DNA from: Magnetococcales bacterium HCHbin5
Lineage (GTDB): Bacteria > Pseudomonadota > Magnetococcia > Magnetococcales > Magnetaquicoccaceae
NCBI GenBank assembly: GCA_002753505.1
Contig: PEAG01000003.1
Span: 1 to 64,000 of the forward strand
Reading direction: 5' to 3'
Length of the DNA stretch: 64,000 nt
In this document: piece after piece, positions 53,345-61,733 of the stretch
Position numbering within the stretch: position 1 is the first letter of the stretch
How the letters are laid out: each line of letters opens with the position of its first letter
Translations under genes and position numbers: made by a program
The notes under the pieces: model-generated
The model's input: only the letters and a program-made list of their open reading frames with translations
Databases searched by the model: none
What the model was told of the DNA's origin: nothing

Positions 53345-53896
53345 ATGAAACAACCCCTGCATCAAATACAGGTGCTGTTTTCTCAGGAGGAGGATCGCCT
53401 GCAGCTTTGCATCAGCACAAGTACCCATGAGGTGCGTTGCTGGTTGACTAGGCGATTTGTCAAGCTGCTCTGGCCTGTGTTGCGCCGCGCCATGGAAACC
53501 ACGGTCGGGTCGGTGGTTGATACACCTGTCACCACCTCACGCATACCGGCCCGGGACACCCCATCAAAACAGGGCCATGCGCCGCACGACACCGCCAACC
53601 CGTTTTTGGGAGATGCCAAAGAGATGCCCTTGGGGCCGCTTCCCATTTTGCTGACCAGAGCGCACCTGGAGCCATTGCCGGATGGGAAATTTCAGGTGGG
53701 TTTGCATCCCCAGGAGAGTAACGGCATTGAGATGGCCATAGAGCCCAAACACCTGTACGCTCTGGGTAAGTTGCTGGTGGATGCCGTTGCCAAGGCTGAT
53801 TGGGATCTGGCCCTTTCAATACCGGTCGACACCGAAGAGTCCGGCCCCAAAAGTGGGCTGTTTTGCCAAGTCGAGAGCAACTATAAATTTAATTAG
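53345..53896 (+). CDS. Conserved-looking hypothetical protein
   Basis: 183 aa, no named domain. It begins MKQPLHQIQVLFSQEEDRLQ and continues CWLTRRFVKLLWPVL. I believe this N-terminal pattern (HQIQ, EEDRL, WLTRRFV) recurs in hypothetical proteins of other proteobacteria, but cannot confirm it here. The middle is Pro/Thr-rich and probably disordered; the C-terminal 80 residues look folded. No signal peptide. The next small gene starts 4 bp after the stop. Confidence 0.65.
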   Translation: MKQPLHQIQVLFSQEEDRLQLCISTSTHEVRCWLTRRFVKLLWPVLRRAMETTVGSVVDTPVTTSRIPARDTPSKQGHAPHDTANPFLGDAKEMPLGPLPILLTRAHLEPLPDGKFQVGLHPQESNGIEMAIEPKHLYALGKLLVDAVAKADWDLALSIPVDTEESGPKSGLFCQVESNYKFN

Positions 53897-53900
53897 GGTC

Positions 53901-54128
53901 ATGTCAGGGAAAACCCCATTGAATGCTGAGATCGTTGATCTGGATAAGCGGCGTGCCAACATGATACGGCTGGCTGAACTGATAGCAGAGAAACAGGCAT
54001 TTGTTGATCAATTACAAGGTGTGTGTAACGAAATGCCGGGTCTGCAAGGAAAAGCCTCCCCCTCTGTGCTGGACACCCGTGCGCCAAACCCGGCAAAACC
54101 GGGTGATCACAACGATCAAGGCGATTGA
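53901..54128 (+). CDS. Small hypothetical protein
   Basis: 75 aa from ATG 53901: a helical, charged N-terminal half (EIVDLDKRRANMIRLAELIA, EKQAFVDQLQGV) and a Pro-rich tail. It follows the previous stop by 4 bp, so it is probably co-transcribed and perhaps a partner of that protein. Not recognised. Confidence 0.5.
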   Translation: MSGKTPLNAEIVDLDKRRANMIRLAELIAEKQAFVDQLQGVCNEMPGLQGKASPSVLDTRAPNPAKPGDHNDQGD

Positions 54129-54240
54129 TCTGCACGGCACACCGGGAGGCGTTACCGGTCGGTTGCCCGGACCGTGTTCCAACCATCCTGATTTGAACCG
54201 ATACCATTAGGGGAGAGCTTGACAGTTCTTGTGTGATGCC

Positions 54241-54870
54241 ATGGCCATATCAATACCCGATTGCTGGTTAACCAATCCACCGGAAGAGTATCACGTGATA
54301 GGAGGTGGGGAGCAGGTGGCGTTCGTACATAACACCTGCGTTGTGGAATGCAGGTTGTCGATCGGTCGTTTCAGTTATATCAGCAGGGGTTCAACGTTGG
54401 GGGGGCACTACCCGATTCAGATCGGTTCCTTTGTTTCCATTGCGGAAAATTTTTACTGTTTCACCAGTGCAAACCATCAAACCAGCTTTGCCTCCACGTC
54501 GCCGTTGCGCAGTGTGGTGGGGATACCCATCACCTATCCTGAGAACGCTGCACCCAGGCAAAAATATGTACACATTGGACATGATGTCTGGATCGGCTCC
54601 GACGTTCATGTCATGTCCGGGGCGGCTATTGGTAACGGTTGCGTTGTCGCTGCCAGGGCTGTGGTTGCCAAGGAGTTGGAGCCTTATGGCATCTATGGCG
54701 GTGTACCGGCCCGTCTCATCCGGTTGCGTTTTCCCGAAAAGCAGGTTGAACAGCTGATGGCTCTGAACTGGTGGAATTGGCCATTGTCCAAACTGCGGGC
54801 CAATGCAGCCTTTTTTTCCACCGATCTCAACCGTTTTGACGGCTCTCTCGCGGATCTGATCGTGGAATAG
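54241..54870 (+). CDS. Hexapeptide-repeat acyltransferase (xenobiotic acetyltransferase-like)
   Basis: 209 aa with left-handed beta-helix repeats (IGSFVSIAENF, VHIGHDVWIGSDVHVMSGAA, IGNGCVVAARAVVAK) and the family end GIYGGVPARLIRLRFP. His in SANHQTSF corresponds to the general base of CatB/Vat-type acetyltransferases, which use acetyl-CoA as donor. The acceptor cannot be told: antibiotic, sugar or serine are all used in this fold. The start is uncertain (a TTG at 54229 is also possible), and a GGGGAGAG lies rather far upstream. Confidence 0.88.
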   Translation: MAISIPDCWLTNPPEEYHVIGGGEQVAFVHNTCVVECRLSIGRFSYISRGSTLGGHYPIQIGSFVSIAENFYCFTSANHQTSFASTSPLRSVVGIPITYPENAAPRQKYVHIGHDVWIGSDVHVMSGAAIGNGCVVAARAVVAKELEPYGIYGGVPARLIRLRFPEKQVEQLMALNWWNWPLSKLRANAAFFSTDLNRFDGSLADLIVE

Positions 54871-54929
54871 CGCGTCTCCCTGTGACGACTCCCGGACTCC
54901 TGCAACCATTTTGACAAAACCGGCACTGT

Positions 54930-55682
54930 TCAGGGCTTGTCCGCAGCCTCCACAAACGGGTTTCCATTACCCTGAATGGCCTTGATCCGCCTGTTTCGCT
55001 CCCGTTCCCACTCATCGACCGGATCCTCCTTGGCCCAGCTCTCGAACAGGGCGCGTTGGCTCTCCTGGATGGGCAGCTGATAGGTTTTTTCAAAATAAAA
55101 ATAGGTGCGGGCAATATCTCCCCGAATCTCCGGCCTGGGTTCGACAACATCCCGCTGGAAATCCACCTCAAAATCGCAGGCCCCGTACGCCCGTTCCTCC
55201 CCGGCGACCATGCCATAAATGCGGTCACTGCGGTCCGCATTCAACTCTCCGACGGCGGGAGCCAGGTTGTGCAAGTCGCCTTCCATGGAGCGAAAGAGGG
55301 GATCTTTCTCCTCACAGCATTTTCTGCCCTTGTAGGATTTGCCATCCCGCTGACAGATGGCCTCCCGCCAGCAGCGCAGCGAAGCCCCAAAGGCATGGGC
55401 GGGCACAATGTGTTCCCACTCAATACGCTCGCCGCGCTGCACATTTTTGCGGGGGGTATAGCCACACTCCGTCGGGTCAACACGGTGTTTTTTGTCATAC
55501 GAACAGCCACAATAAAAAGTGAGCCGATGATCCTTGAACAATTTATCGGCCAGTTTTTTCGCCTCCCCAAAATCCTGGATGCTGGAGACCGGCTGCACCG
55601 GGGGGCGGGCAGTGGGCAGGGCACAATATGAGAGTGTCAGGATGAGGGCGGCAATGACGAGGGCAATACCAATCATTTTCAT
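54930..55682 (-). CDS. Endonuclease I family nuclease
   Basis: 250-aa secreted or lipid-anchored DNase of the EndA type, which cuts double-stranded DNA in the periplasm or outside the cell. A signal sequence (about 1-20) ends in SYCA, a possible lipobox. The His-Me motif IEWEHIVPAHAFG, the metal-site Asn in DLHNLAPAVGELNADRSD and several Cys for disulfides are visible. It starts 5 bp after the DUF4381 stop and so follows the MoxR operon. Confidence 0.92.
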   Translation of the reverse strand: MKMIGIALVIAALILTLSYCALPTARPPVQPVSSIQDFGEAKKLADKLFKDHRLTFYCGCSYDKKHRVDPTECGYTPRKNVQRGERIEWEHIVPAHAFGASLRCWREAICQRDGKSYKGRKCCEEKDPLFRSMEGDLHNLAPAVGELNADRSDRIYGMVAGEERAYGACDFEVDFQRDVVEPRPEIRGDIARTYFYFEKTYQLPIQESQRALFESWAKEDPVDEWERERNRRIKAIQGNGNPFVEAADKP

Positions 55683-55687
55683 GGGGA

Positions 55688-56221
55688 TTAACCGACAGAC
55701 CTTCTGGAAATGGCGTTAATGTGCAACCAGGAGCGGCACAGGGCGATCAAGGCGGCCAACTCTTCCCTCTGGGGAGGACAGACCGGGTCAGGTGGTTGAA
55801 ACGGCAGGGTGACAAGCCATTTGCCCACACCGGTGCTGAACGGTTGTTCCGGCAGAAAACGGTCCAAAAAGTGAAGCCACTCCTCGCCGGTCAGGCCCGC
55901 AACCGGCGGGGGTGGCGGGTCTGACGGCCTGGGGTTCCAAAGGGGGGAGAGACAAACACGCCGCAAGAGGGCGGAAAGATCCGCGGCCAACCGTTGGGGT
56001 TTTTGGTGGCTGGTATAGGCTGCCACCAGACGATCCAATTCGGCCAAGGCAGCCTTGCGCAGACGATTTCGCTGCACATGACGCCAGATCAACCAACCAG
56101 TGGCCAAAACAGTGGCAATCGCTGCGGCCAATAACCACCATCCCAACGCCGGCGGCCACCAGGAGAGGGGGTCTGGCAGATGAATATCCCGCAATACCAG
56201 GGCAGGGGTGGTCTCATTCAT
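55688..56221 (-). CDS. DUF4381 membrane protein of the MoxR operon
   Basis: 177 aa. One transmembrane helix (about 25-47) after DPLSWWPPALGWWLLAA, then a soluble helical domain with GLTGEEWLHFLDRFL. Small membrane proteins of this family accompany MoxR and DUF58 genes. Its start overlaps the DUF58 stop (ATGA). Confidence 0.88.
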   Translation of the reverse strand: MNETTPALVLRDIHLPDPLSWWPPALGWWLLAAAIATVLATGWLIWRHVQRNRLRKAALAELDRLVAAYTSHQKPQRLAADLSALLRRVCLSPLWNPRPSDPPPPPVAGLTGEEWLHFLDRFLPEQPFSTGVGKWLVTLPFQPPDPVCPPQREELAALIALCRSWLHINAISRRSVG

Positions 56222-57222
56222 GGCTTACTGCGCTTCGGTTTAATGGTCAGACCCAAAGTCCGCTGCAACAGGGCGACCGAATCCTCCTCGGTGGAACAGG
56301 AGAGAAAGCCAATGCCATGCAGCTGGCAAAAGGTTTTCAACCCCTCTTGGCGGTTTAAAAACTGCTCCTGGTAGTGACGACGTTTATGGGGCGAACGGCT
56401 GTCCAGCAAAAAACGCCTCACCCCGTCACTGACCGGATACCAACCCGGCGGGGGCAATGTGCGTTCCAGGGAATCATGAAAAAAGATCAACAGCAGATCG
56501 TTGCGGCGTGCCAACTGGGCCAAATGGACCTTTTCCCGTTCACCGAGCTGGGCAAAATCACTGAACAGAAACAGCCGACTGCCTGGTCGGGTGACCCGGC
56601 GCAGGCGGATCAGGGACTCTTCCAACGTTTGCGTTGCCTCGGGCATGGCCTCCTCTTCCAGGCTGGTTGGATTGGCCAGCAGGCCCAGCAGGTGCAACAC
56701 CGCATGGTCCCCACGCCTGGGACGACTCTCCCGATGGTGCTGATCGGTCAACACCAACCCTCCCAGACGCTGGCCCTGCAAAGCGGCTCCCCAGGCCACC
56801 AGTGCGGCCCCGCGTGCGGCCGACACCGCCTTGAAAAGGCCTCGGGTCGCAAAATACATGGCGGAACGGAGATCCACCCAGACCAACACCGCCTGTTCCC
56901 GATCTTCGTGAAAAATTTTGGTGTGGGGTTTGCCCGTGCGGGCTGTGATGCGCCAGTCCATGTGACGCACCTCATCACCGGCCTGATAGAGGCGACTTTC
57001 GGCAAACTCAACCCCGCGACCTTTAAAAATGGAAAGATGGGGGCCGTTGTATGTGGCACGGCTGCGGCTGGGGTTTATCGGCAGACCCAACGCCGCATGG
57101 CGGAGAGCGAGGAGAGAGGGGAGGACAATTTGAGTGGCCCAGCCACCGGGGACGGGATCGGGCCCGGTGGCTCCCGGGGGGTGGGGCGATGCAGGAGCGG
57201 TTGTGGTTGCTGGGCCATTCAT
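56218..57222 (-). CDS. DUF58 protein (vWA-like, MoxR partner)
   Basis: 334 aa. Hallmark GRGVEFAESRLYQAGDEVRH followed by MDWRITARTGKPHTKIFHED, then a degenerate vWA-like fold (AVLVWVDLRSAM; SRLFLFSDFAQLG). No transmembrane helices, although many DUF58 proteins have them. Overlaps moxR by ATGA. Confidence 0.9.
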   Translation of the reverse strand: MNGPATTTAPASPHPPGATGPDPVPGGWATQIVLPSLLALRHAALGLPINPSRSRATYNGPHLSIFKGRGVEFAESRLYQAGDEVRHMDWRITARTGKPHTKIFHEDREQAVLVWVDLRSAMYFATRGLFKAVSAARGAALVAWGAALQGQRLGGLVLTDQHHRESRPRRGDHAVLHLLGLLANPTSLEEEAMPEATQTLEESLIRLRRVTRPGSRLFLFSDFAQLGEREKVHLAQLARRNDLLLIFFHDSLERTLPPPGWYPVSDGVRRFLLDSRSPHKRRHYQEQFLNRQEGLKTFCQLHGIGFLSCSTEEDSVALLQRTLGLTIKPKRSKP

Positions 57223-58187
57223 GGTGCAGGCACACGCTCCAGCAGGAGATCCACAAACCGATCGGGGGTCAAACCACCAGCCTCTGCCTCGTAGGTGAGC
57301 ATGATTCGATGCCGCAACACGTCGTGGAGCAACTCCTTGACATCATCCGGGGTGACAAAATCCCGGCCCAGCAGCCAGGCATTGGCGCGGGCACAGCGGT
57401 CCAGGGCAATGGTGGCGCGGGGGCTGGCCCCGTACTGTAAGACAGCGGCCAGATCCTGCCCGTAGCGACCAGGGTTGCGGGTGGCCAAGACCAACTGCAA
57501 CAGATACTCTTCCACATTTTCAGCCAGGTAGACGCTTAGTACCTCTTGTCGGGCTGTAAAGAGGTCCACCTGCTGCATGCGTTGCAGAATGGGGCTGGGG
57601 CCACGCTGTTTTTGCTGTGCTTCCCCCCGTACCAGTCGCAAAATGGCCTTTTCCTCGGCGGCATTGGGATAACCGATGCGAACCAGCAACAAAAAGCGAT
57701 CCAGTTGCGCTTCCGGCAATGGGTGGGTGCCCTCCTGCTCGATCGGATTCTGGGTCGCCATGACCAGAAAAAGCTCCGGCAACGCATAGGTCTTGGAGCC
57801 AACGGAAATTTGCCGCTCCCCCATCGCTTCCAACAGGGCGGATTGTACCTTGGCGGGGGCACGATTGATCTCATCGGCCAAAACCAGGTTATGAAACAGC
57901 GGTCCCTGGTGGAAGGTAAAAGAGCCATCCTGGGGATGAAACACCTCTGTTCCGGTCAGGTCGGCTGGCAGCAGGTCGGGGGTGAACTGGATGCGACAAA
58001 AGCTGCCTGCAATGCCTGAACTCAACACCTGAATGGCCCGCGTCTTGGCCAAACCGGGTACCCCTTCCACCAGCAGGTGGCCATCCGCCAGCAAGGCGGT
58101 AAAAAGCCGCTGAATCAACCTTTCCTGGCCGACAATCCGTTGCCGGACGGCCTTAAAGAGGCCCTGTATACTGTTTTGTGTTGACAT
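57219..58187 (-). CDS. MoxR-family AAA+ ATPase
   Basis: 322 aa. ATG 58187 was chosen; the open frame continues 47 codons upstream. Walker A GVPGLAKT, Walker B VLADEINRAPAKVQSALLEA, sensor ATQNPIEQEGTHPLPEAQLD and the lid domain are all intact. MoxR ATPases act as chaperones that mature partner proteins with vWA-like domains. First gene of moxR-DUF58-DUF4381-endA. The vWA (BatA/BatB) and BatD genes usual in such operons are missing here. Confidence 0.94.
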   Translation of the reverse strand: MSTQNSIQGLFKAVRQRIVGQERLIQRLFTALLADGHLLVEGVPGLAKTRAIQVLSSGIAGSFCRIQFTPDLLPADLTGTEVFHPQDGSFTFHQGPLFHNLVLADEINRAPAKVQSALLEAMGERQISVGSKTYALPELFLVMATQNPIEQEGTHPLPEAQLDRFLLLVRIGYPNAAEEKAILRLVRGEAQQKQRGPSPILQRMQQVDLFTARQEVLSVYLAENVEEYLLQLVLATRNPGRYGQDLAAVLQYGASPRATIALDRCARANAWLLGRDFVTPDDVKELLHDVLRHRIMLTYEAEAGGLTPDRFVDLLLERVPAP

Positions 58188-58416
58188 AATTTCCACGTCT
58201 GAAAAACCAAGCTCTGCCCACAACGCCCGATCGGATGATGCACAATAACTGCGCCGGTACGCAAGGGGTTGCAAACAGGGTGGGGCCGGCCGGCGTTTAA
58301 TTGCTGGACACGGGTGGCCAATGGACATAGAATGCGACTGAGGGTGGGTGTGGGGTGGTTATCTCTTGGTTTTGAATTGTATTCTGTCGATTTGCTATCA
58401 GTGGAGCATTGTGTTC
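58188..58416. other. Divergent intergenic region
   Basis: 229-bp gap between moxR and the FeoB-like gene. TTGAAT (about 58371) with CTATCA 17 bases later is a weak promoter candidate for the plus strand. No Fur-box-like sequence is seen. Confidence 0.3.
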
Positions 58417-60393
58417 ATGACCCCTTCTTGCCATAGCGTTACCATCAGTACGCACCGGACATTGTCTGCGGATGCGACAAACGATCGAAAAATTGCGATT
58501 ATTGGCTTGGGGAATGCGGGAAAGAGCCTGTTCTTCAATATGCTGACGGGTTGTTACAGTTTTGTGGCCAACTATCCCCACACGACGGTGGCCCCCAATC
58601 GGCAACGCACGACACTGGAGCAGTGGCCTGTTGAGATTATAGACACCCCTGGTATCTCCTCTCTGAACAGTTATTCCGACGACGAGCGTTCCACCCTGGA
58701 CGTATTGTTGCAGGAACCGATTCAACATATTTTATTTTGCGGCGATGCGTTGCGGCTGCAGCAGAGTCTTGTATTGCTGTCGCAGGTATTGGAGTTGGGC
58801 ATTCCCACTCTGTTTTGTCTCAACAAATCGGATGAGGCAGCCCGCCACGGTATCGTGGTCGACACGGAAAGGCTTTCCCGACTGTTGGGTGTGAAGGTTG
58901 TCCCGACGGCAGCCCCTTATGGCCGCGGGATGGATCGGTTGGGGGAGCAACTCTTGTTGTCGCAGGCCAATGGCAGTCCGGTCCATTATTTGCGCGTCAT
59001 CGAAGAGACTCTCTCCCGTTTGGGTGCCCTGTTTTCGGTGGAGAATCGACCCTCCAGAGGGATGTTATTGCAATTTCTGCAGAAAGATGGCGGGGTGTCG
59101 GCATCGATGGCGTCGCAATTGGGCCAGGATGTCTTTGCCACCGCTACCGATATTGTCCGCAGCTTTTATGCCAAGGTTCCTCCGGCGCGGTTGGGCCAAT
59201 CCCTTTTTACGGCACGGGATATCTGGGCCCGTGGGGTGGATCGGGAAGTTACCAAGCGGGCAGAGGTTACGGTGCCTGGTTTTTCCTATTGGGCCGGTTG
59301 GAGTGCCCGCCATCCTGTTCTGGGCTGGCCTATTCTGCTGGCTGTGCTTTGGTTGACCTTTTATGCGGTCGGTGGGCTCGCTGCGGAGATTGCGACGTTG
59401 CTGGGGGTTTGGATCTTTGACCCGCTGACCAACCTGGTGGGTGGCTGGATAGAGGATCCGTTCCTGAATGAGATGATTGTGGGCAATTTTGGCATTTTGA
59501 CCATGGGGGTGATCAACGCCATTGTCACGGTGATTCCCATTCTGGTGGTCTTTTTCCTGATCATTAATTTTCTGGAGGATGTGGGTTATCTGCCCAACCT
59601 GAGTGTGTTGGCCACCCGGGCCTTTGCGCCCTTTGGTCTTACCGGCAAGGCGGTGCTGCCCATCATTCTGGGAACCGGCTGCAATACCATGGCCACCTTG
59701 ACCAGTCGGATGATGGAGAGCCGTGCGGAGCGGATTGTTGTCTCTTTTCTGATCGCTCTGGGGGTACCCTGTGCGGTCCAACTGGGGGTCATGCTGGCCA
59801 TTCTCTCTGTCGCGCCATTTTCCGCCTTGCTGATCGTGGTTGGCTCGGTGGTTTTTACCGCCATCGTTTGTGGCATTGCGCTCAATCGGCTGATGCCGGC
59901 GCGGACAGCCTCCGCATTTTTACTGGAGCTGCCGGCGTTGCGGTGGCCCAATTGGCGCAACATTTTGCAAAAGACCTATTTCCGAATCAAGGACTTTGTG
60001 TTGGAGGCGATGCCGCTTTTCGTCTTCGCGGCAGCTCTCATGTTTGCTCTGGAAAAAACCGGTCTGCTGGTACTGATCAAAAAATGGCTGCATCCCATCA
60101 TTACCGGTTTTCTTTCCATGCCGGACAAAGTGACCGAGGTCTTTATTCTGGTTCTCTCCCGGCGGGAGGTGGGGGCGGTTTACTTCAAGGATATGGTGGA
60201 CAATGGGGAGCTGGACTATTACCAAATTATCACCGGTCTGGTGGTCATGACCCTCTTTATTCCCTGTATCTCCAATACCATGGTCATGATCAAAGAGTTG
60301 GGGGCCCGTTGGGCCATCTCCATCAATCTGGGAATCGTGGCGATTGCCATTCTGGTGGGGGGGTTGGTGGATTTTTTGATTCGCCTGGTTTGA
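58417..60393 (+). CDS. FeoB-like GTPase membrane transporter
   Basis: 658 aa. The N-terminal G domain has G1 GLGNAGKS (30-37), G3 DTPG and G4 NKSD. The C-terminal membrane half has two Gate/nucleoside-recognition repeats: GTGCNTMATLTSRMMESRAE, later GVPCAVQLGVML, and a final EVGAVYFKDMV region. FeoB imports Fe(II). Differences from textbook FeoB: Gly replaces Pro in the G1 motif (GLGN rather than GNPN), the second gate sequence is altered, and no feoA is adjacent. Ferrous iron is likely but another ion is possible. GGAG lies before a GTG at 58411 as well, so the start may be six bases earlier. Confidence 0.85.
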   Translation: MTPSCHSVTISTHRTLSADATNDRKIAIIGLGNAGKSLFFNMLTGCYSFVANYPHTTVAPNRQRTTLEQWPVEIIDTPGISSLNSYSDDERSTLDVLLQEPIQHILFCGDALRLQQSLVLLSQVLELGIPTLFCLNKSDEAARHGIVVDTERLSRLLGVKVVPTAAPYGRGMDRLGEQLLLSQANGSPVHYLRVIEETLSRLGALFSVENRPSRGMLLQFLQKDGGVSASMASQLGQDVFATATDIVRSFYAKVPPARLGQSLFTARDIWARGVDREVTKRAEVTVPGFSYWAGWSARHPVLGWPILLAVLWLTFYAVGGLAAEIATLLGVWIFDPLTNLVGGWIEDPFLNEMIVGNFGILTMGVINAIVTVIPILVVFFLIINFLEDVGYLPNLSVLATRAFAPFGLTGKAVLPIILGTGCNTMATLTSRMMESRAERIVVSFLIALGVPCAVQLGVMLAILSVAPFSALLIVVGSVVFTAIVCGIALNRLMPARTASAFLLELPALRWPNWRNILQKTYFRIKDFVLEAMPLFVFAAALMFALEKTGLLVLIKKWLHPIITGFLSMPDKVTEVFILVLSRREVGAVYFKDMVDNGELDYYQIITGLVVMTLFIPCISNTMVMIKELGARWAISINLGIVAIAILVGGLVDFLIRLV

Positions 60394-60414
60394 TGACTTT
60401 AGCGGTGATAACCG

Positions 60415-61188
60415 TTGACGACTGAGCTGACTTTTTCACAGATGGAACGCTATGCGCGCCAGCTTCTTCTGAAAGAGGTGGGTGGAGCCGGGCAGGCGCG
60501 TCTGCTGCGTGCCCGCGTTGTTTTGATCGGGGCCGGGGGGTTGGGTTCTCCTGCCGCCTACTATCTGGCAGCGGCCGGGGTGGGCGGTCTGGTGATCGCT
60601 GACGATGATCGGGTGGAAATTTCCAACCTGCAACGGCAGATCCTGCATACCACCGACCGGATCGGTCAAACCAAGACAGCCTCCGCTCTTCAGGCTTTGC
60701 GCGCCCTGAATCCTGATATCGACCTTGTGCCATTTACGGAGCGGGTGACCGATGACACGGTGGATGATCTGGTGCGGCAGGGGGATTTGGTCATCGATGG
60801 CAGTGATACCTTTGTCACCCGTTATCTGCTCAATCGGGCCTGTTTTGTGGCGCAAAAACCGTTGGTTTCCGGGGCTGTGTTGGGATTTGAAGGGCAGTTG
60901 TCGCTGTTTCTCCACGGGGTGGATCCGGCGGCTCCCTGTTATCAGTGTCTCTACCCCGATCCCCCGGCTGTGGGGACAACAGCGACCTGTCGCAGTGGGG
61001 GTGTGTTGGGGGCGGTGACCGGTATTGTGGGGGCTTGGCAGGCAGCGGAGGCGATCAAGGCGTTGTTGGGTGTGGGGGAGTCCCTGGCCGGTTATCTGCT
61101 GTTGATCAATATATTGCACGGCCAGATACAGCGCATTCGGATACCCAAAAATCCCAACTGTCCCCTTTGTGGTCCTGCTACAGCTTGA
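60415..61188 (+). CDS. MoeB/ThiF/HesA-type adenylyltransferase
   Basis: 257 aa from a TTG start that gives the usual spacing to RYARQLLLKEVG. It activates the C-terminal Gly of MoaD- or ThiS-like proteins as acyl-adenylates for sulfur transfer. Nucleotide loop GAGGLGSPAAYYLA, Asp/Arg motif DDDRVEISNLQRQIL, Cys in TTATCRSGGVLG and two zinc CxxC motifs (CYQC, CPLC) are present. It has no rhodanese domain. It lies 21 bp after the FeoB-like gene and next to a molybdate transporter, so MoeB in molybdopterin synthesis is the more likely role. Confidence 0.88.
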   Translation: MTTELTFSQMERYARQLLLKEVGGAGQARLLRARVVLIGAGGLGSPAAYYLAAAGVGGLVIADDDRVEISNLQRQILHTTDRIGQTKTASALQALRALNPDIDLVPFTERVTDDTVDDLVRQGDLVIDGSDTFVTRYLLNRACFVAQKPLVSGAVLGFEGQLSLFLHGVDPAAPCYQCLYPDPPAVGTTATCRSGGVLGAVTGIVGAWQAAEAIKALLGVGESLAGYLLLINILHGQIQRIRIPKNPNCPLCGPATA

Positions 61189-61205
61189 TCATGTCGTTTT
61201 TTTAA

Positions 61206-61371
61206 ACAATTGCAGGGGTCCGGGGACCGTCACGGTCCCCGGCGGGGTGCAGGGGCAGAGCCCCTGCTGAACGGCGCGTTTTCCCAAAGCCCATTTTCGC
61301 AGAAAATGGGCGCAACGCGCCCAAAACCGCCCCGAAGGGGCGACCTTGGGAGGGCGGCAGCCCGACTCGCA
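61206..61371. repeat. GC-rich palindromic intergenic repeat, copy 1
   Basis: A mosaic of hairpins: CCGGGGACCG-TCA-CGGTCCCCGG (61220-61242), GCAGGGGC-AGA-GCCCCTGC (about 61249-61267), CCCATTTTC-GCA-GAAAATGGG and GCCCC-GAAG-GGGC. It is repeated in inverted orientation at 61490-61622, around a unique AT-rich centre of about 120 bp. Non-coding. Confidence 0.85.
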
Positions 61372-61489
61372 CGGTTATGTCGTGGAAAATATTTGGATAA
61401 AAAACCAGAACCTTTGGATATTCAGTTTTTTTTCTGATACAAGGCCAGGAACGGTTTTTTTTCCGAGCCATACCCGATTTTGCCAACTC

Positions 61490-61622
61490 TCAGTCGGGCT
61501 GCCGCCCTCCAGCAGTGCCCCTGCGGGGCGTTTTGGGCGCAGCGCGCCCGTTACATGCAGGGGCTTTGCCCCTGCACCCCACCGGGGAGCGTGACGCTCC
61601 CCGGACCCCTGCAATCGTTTTA
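61490..61622. repeat. GC-rich palindromic intergenic repeat, copy 2 (inverted)
   Basis: Reverse-complement version of copy 1, lacking the CCCATTTTC hairpin. Its main stem reads CCGGGGAGCG-TGA-CGCTCCCCGG: one inner base pair is exchanged relative to copy 1 with pairing kept. Confidence 0.85.
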
Positions 61623-61667
61623 AAAGATTAAGAAAAGCATGGGCGTGGTCATCATGTTGGCGCATAT

Positions 61668-61730
61668 GGGGCTTTGCCCCTGCACCCCACTGGGGACCGT
61701 GACGGTCCCCAGACCCCTGCAATCATTTAA
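61668..61730. repeat. GC-rich palindromic intergenic repeat, copy 3 (partial)
   Basis: Partial copy in the orientation of copy 2, ending just before the modC stop codon. Main stem CTGGGGACCG-TGA-CGGTCCCCAG: an outer C-G pair is T-A here, again with pairing kept. It may serve as the modC transcription end. Confidence 0.8.
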
Positions 61731-61733
61731 CCC

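Noticed and set aside
61202-61722. Two minus-strand frames beginning MQGSGDRHGP
   Set aside because: Both are translations of the palindromic repeat itself, repeated within one another. This is a common annotation artefact of such elements.
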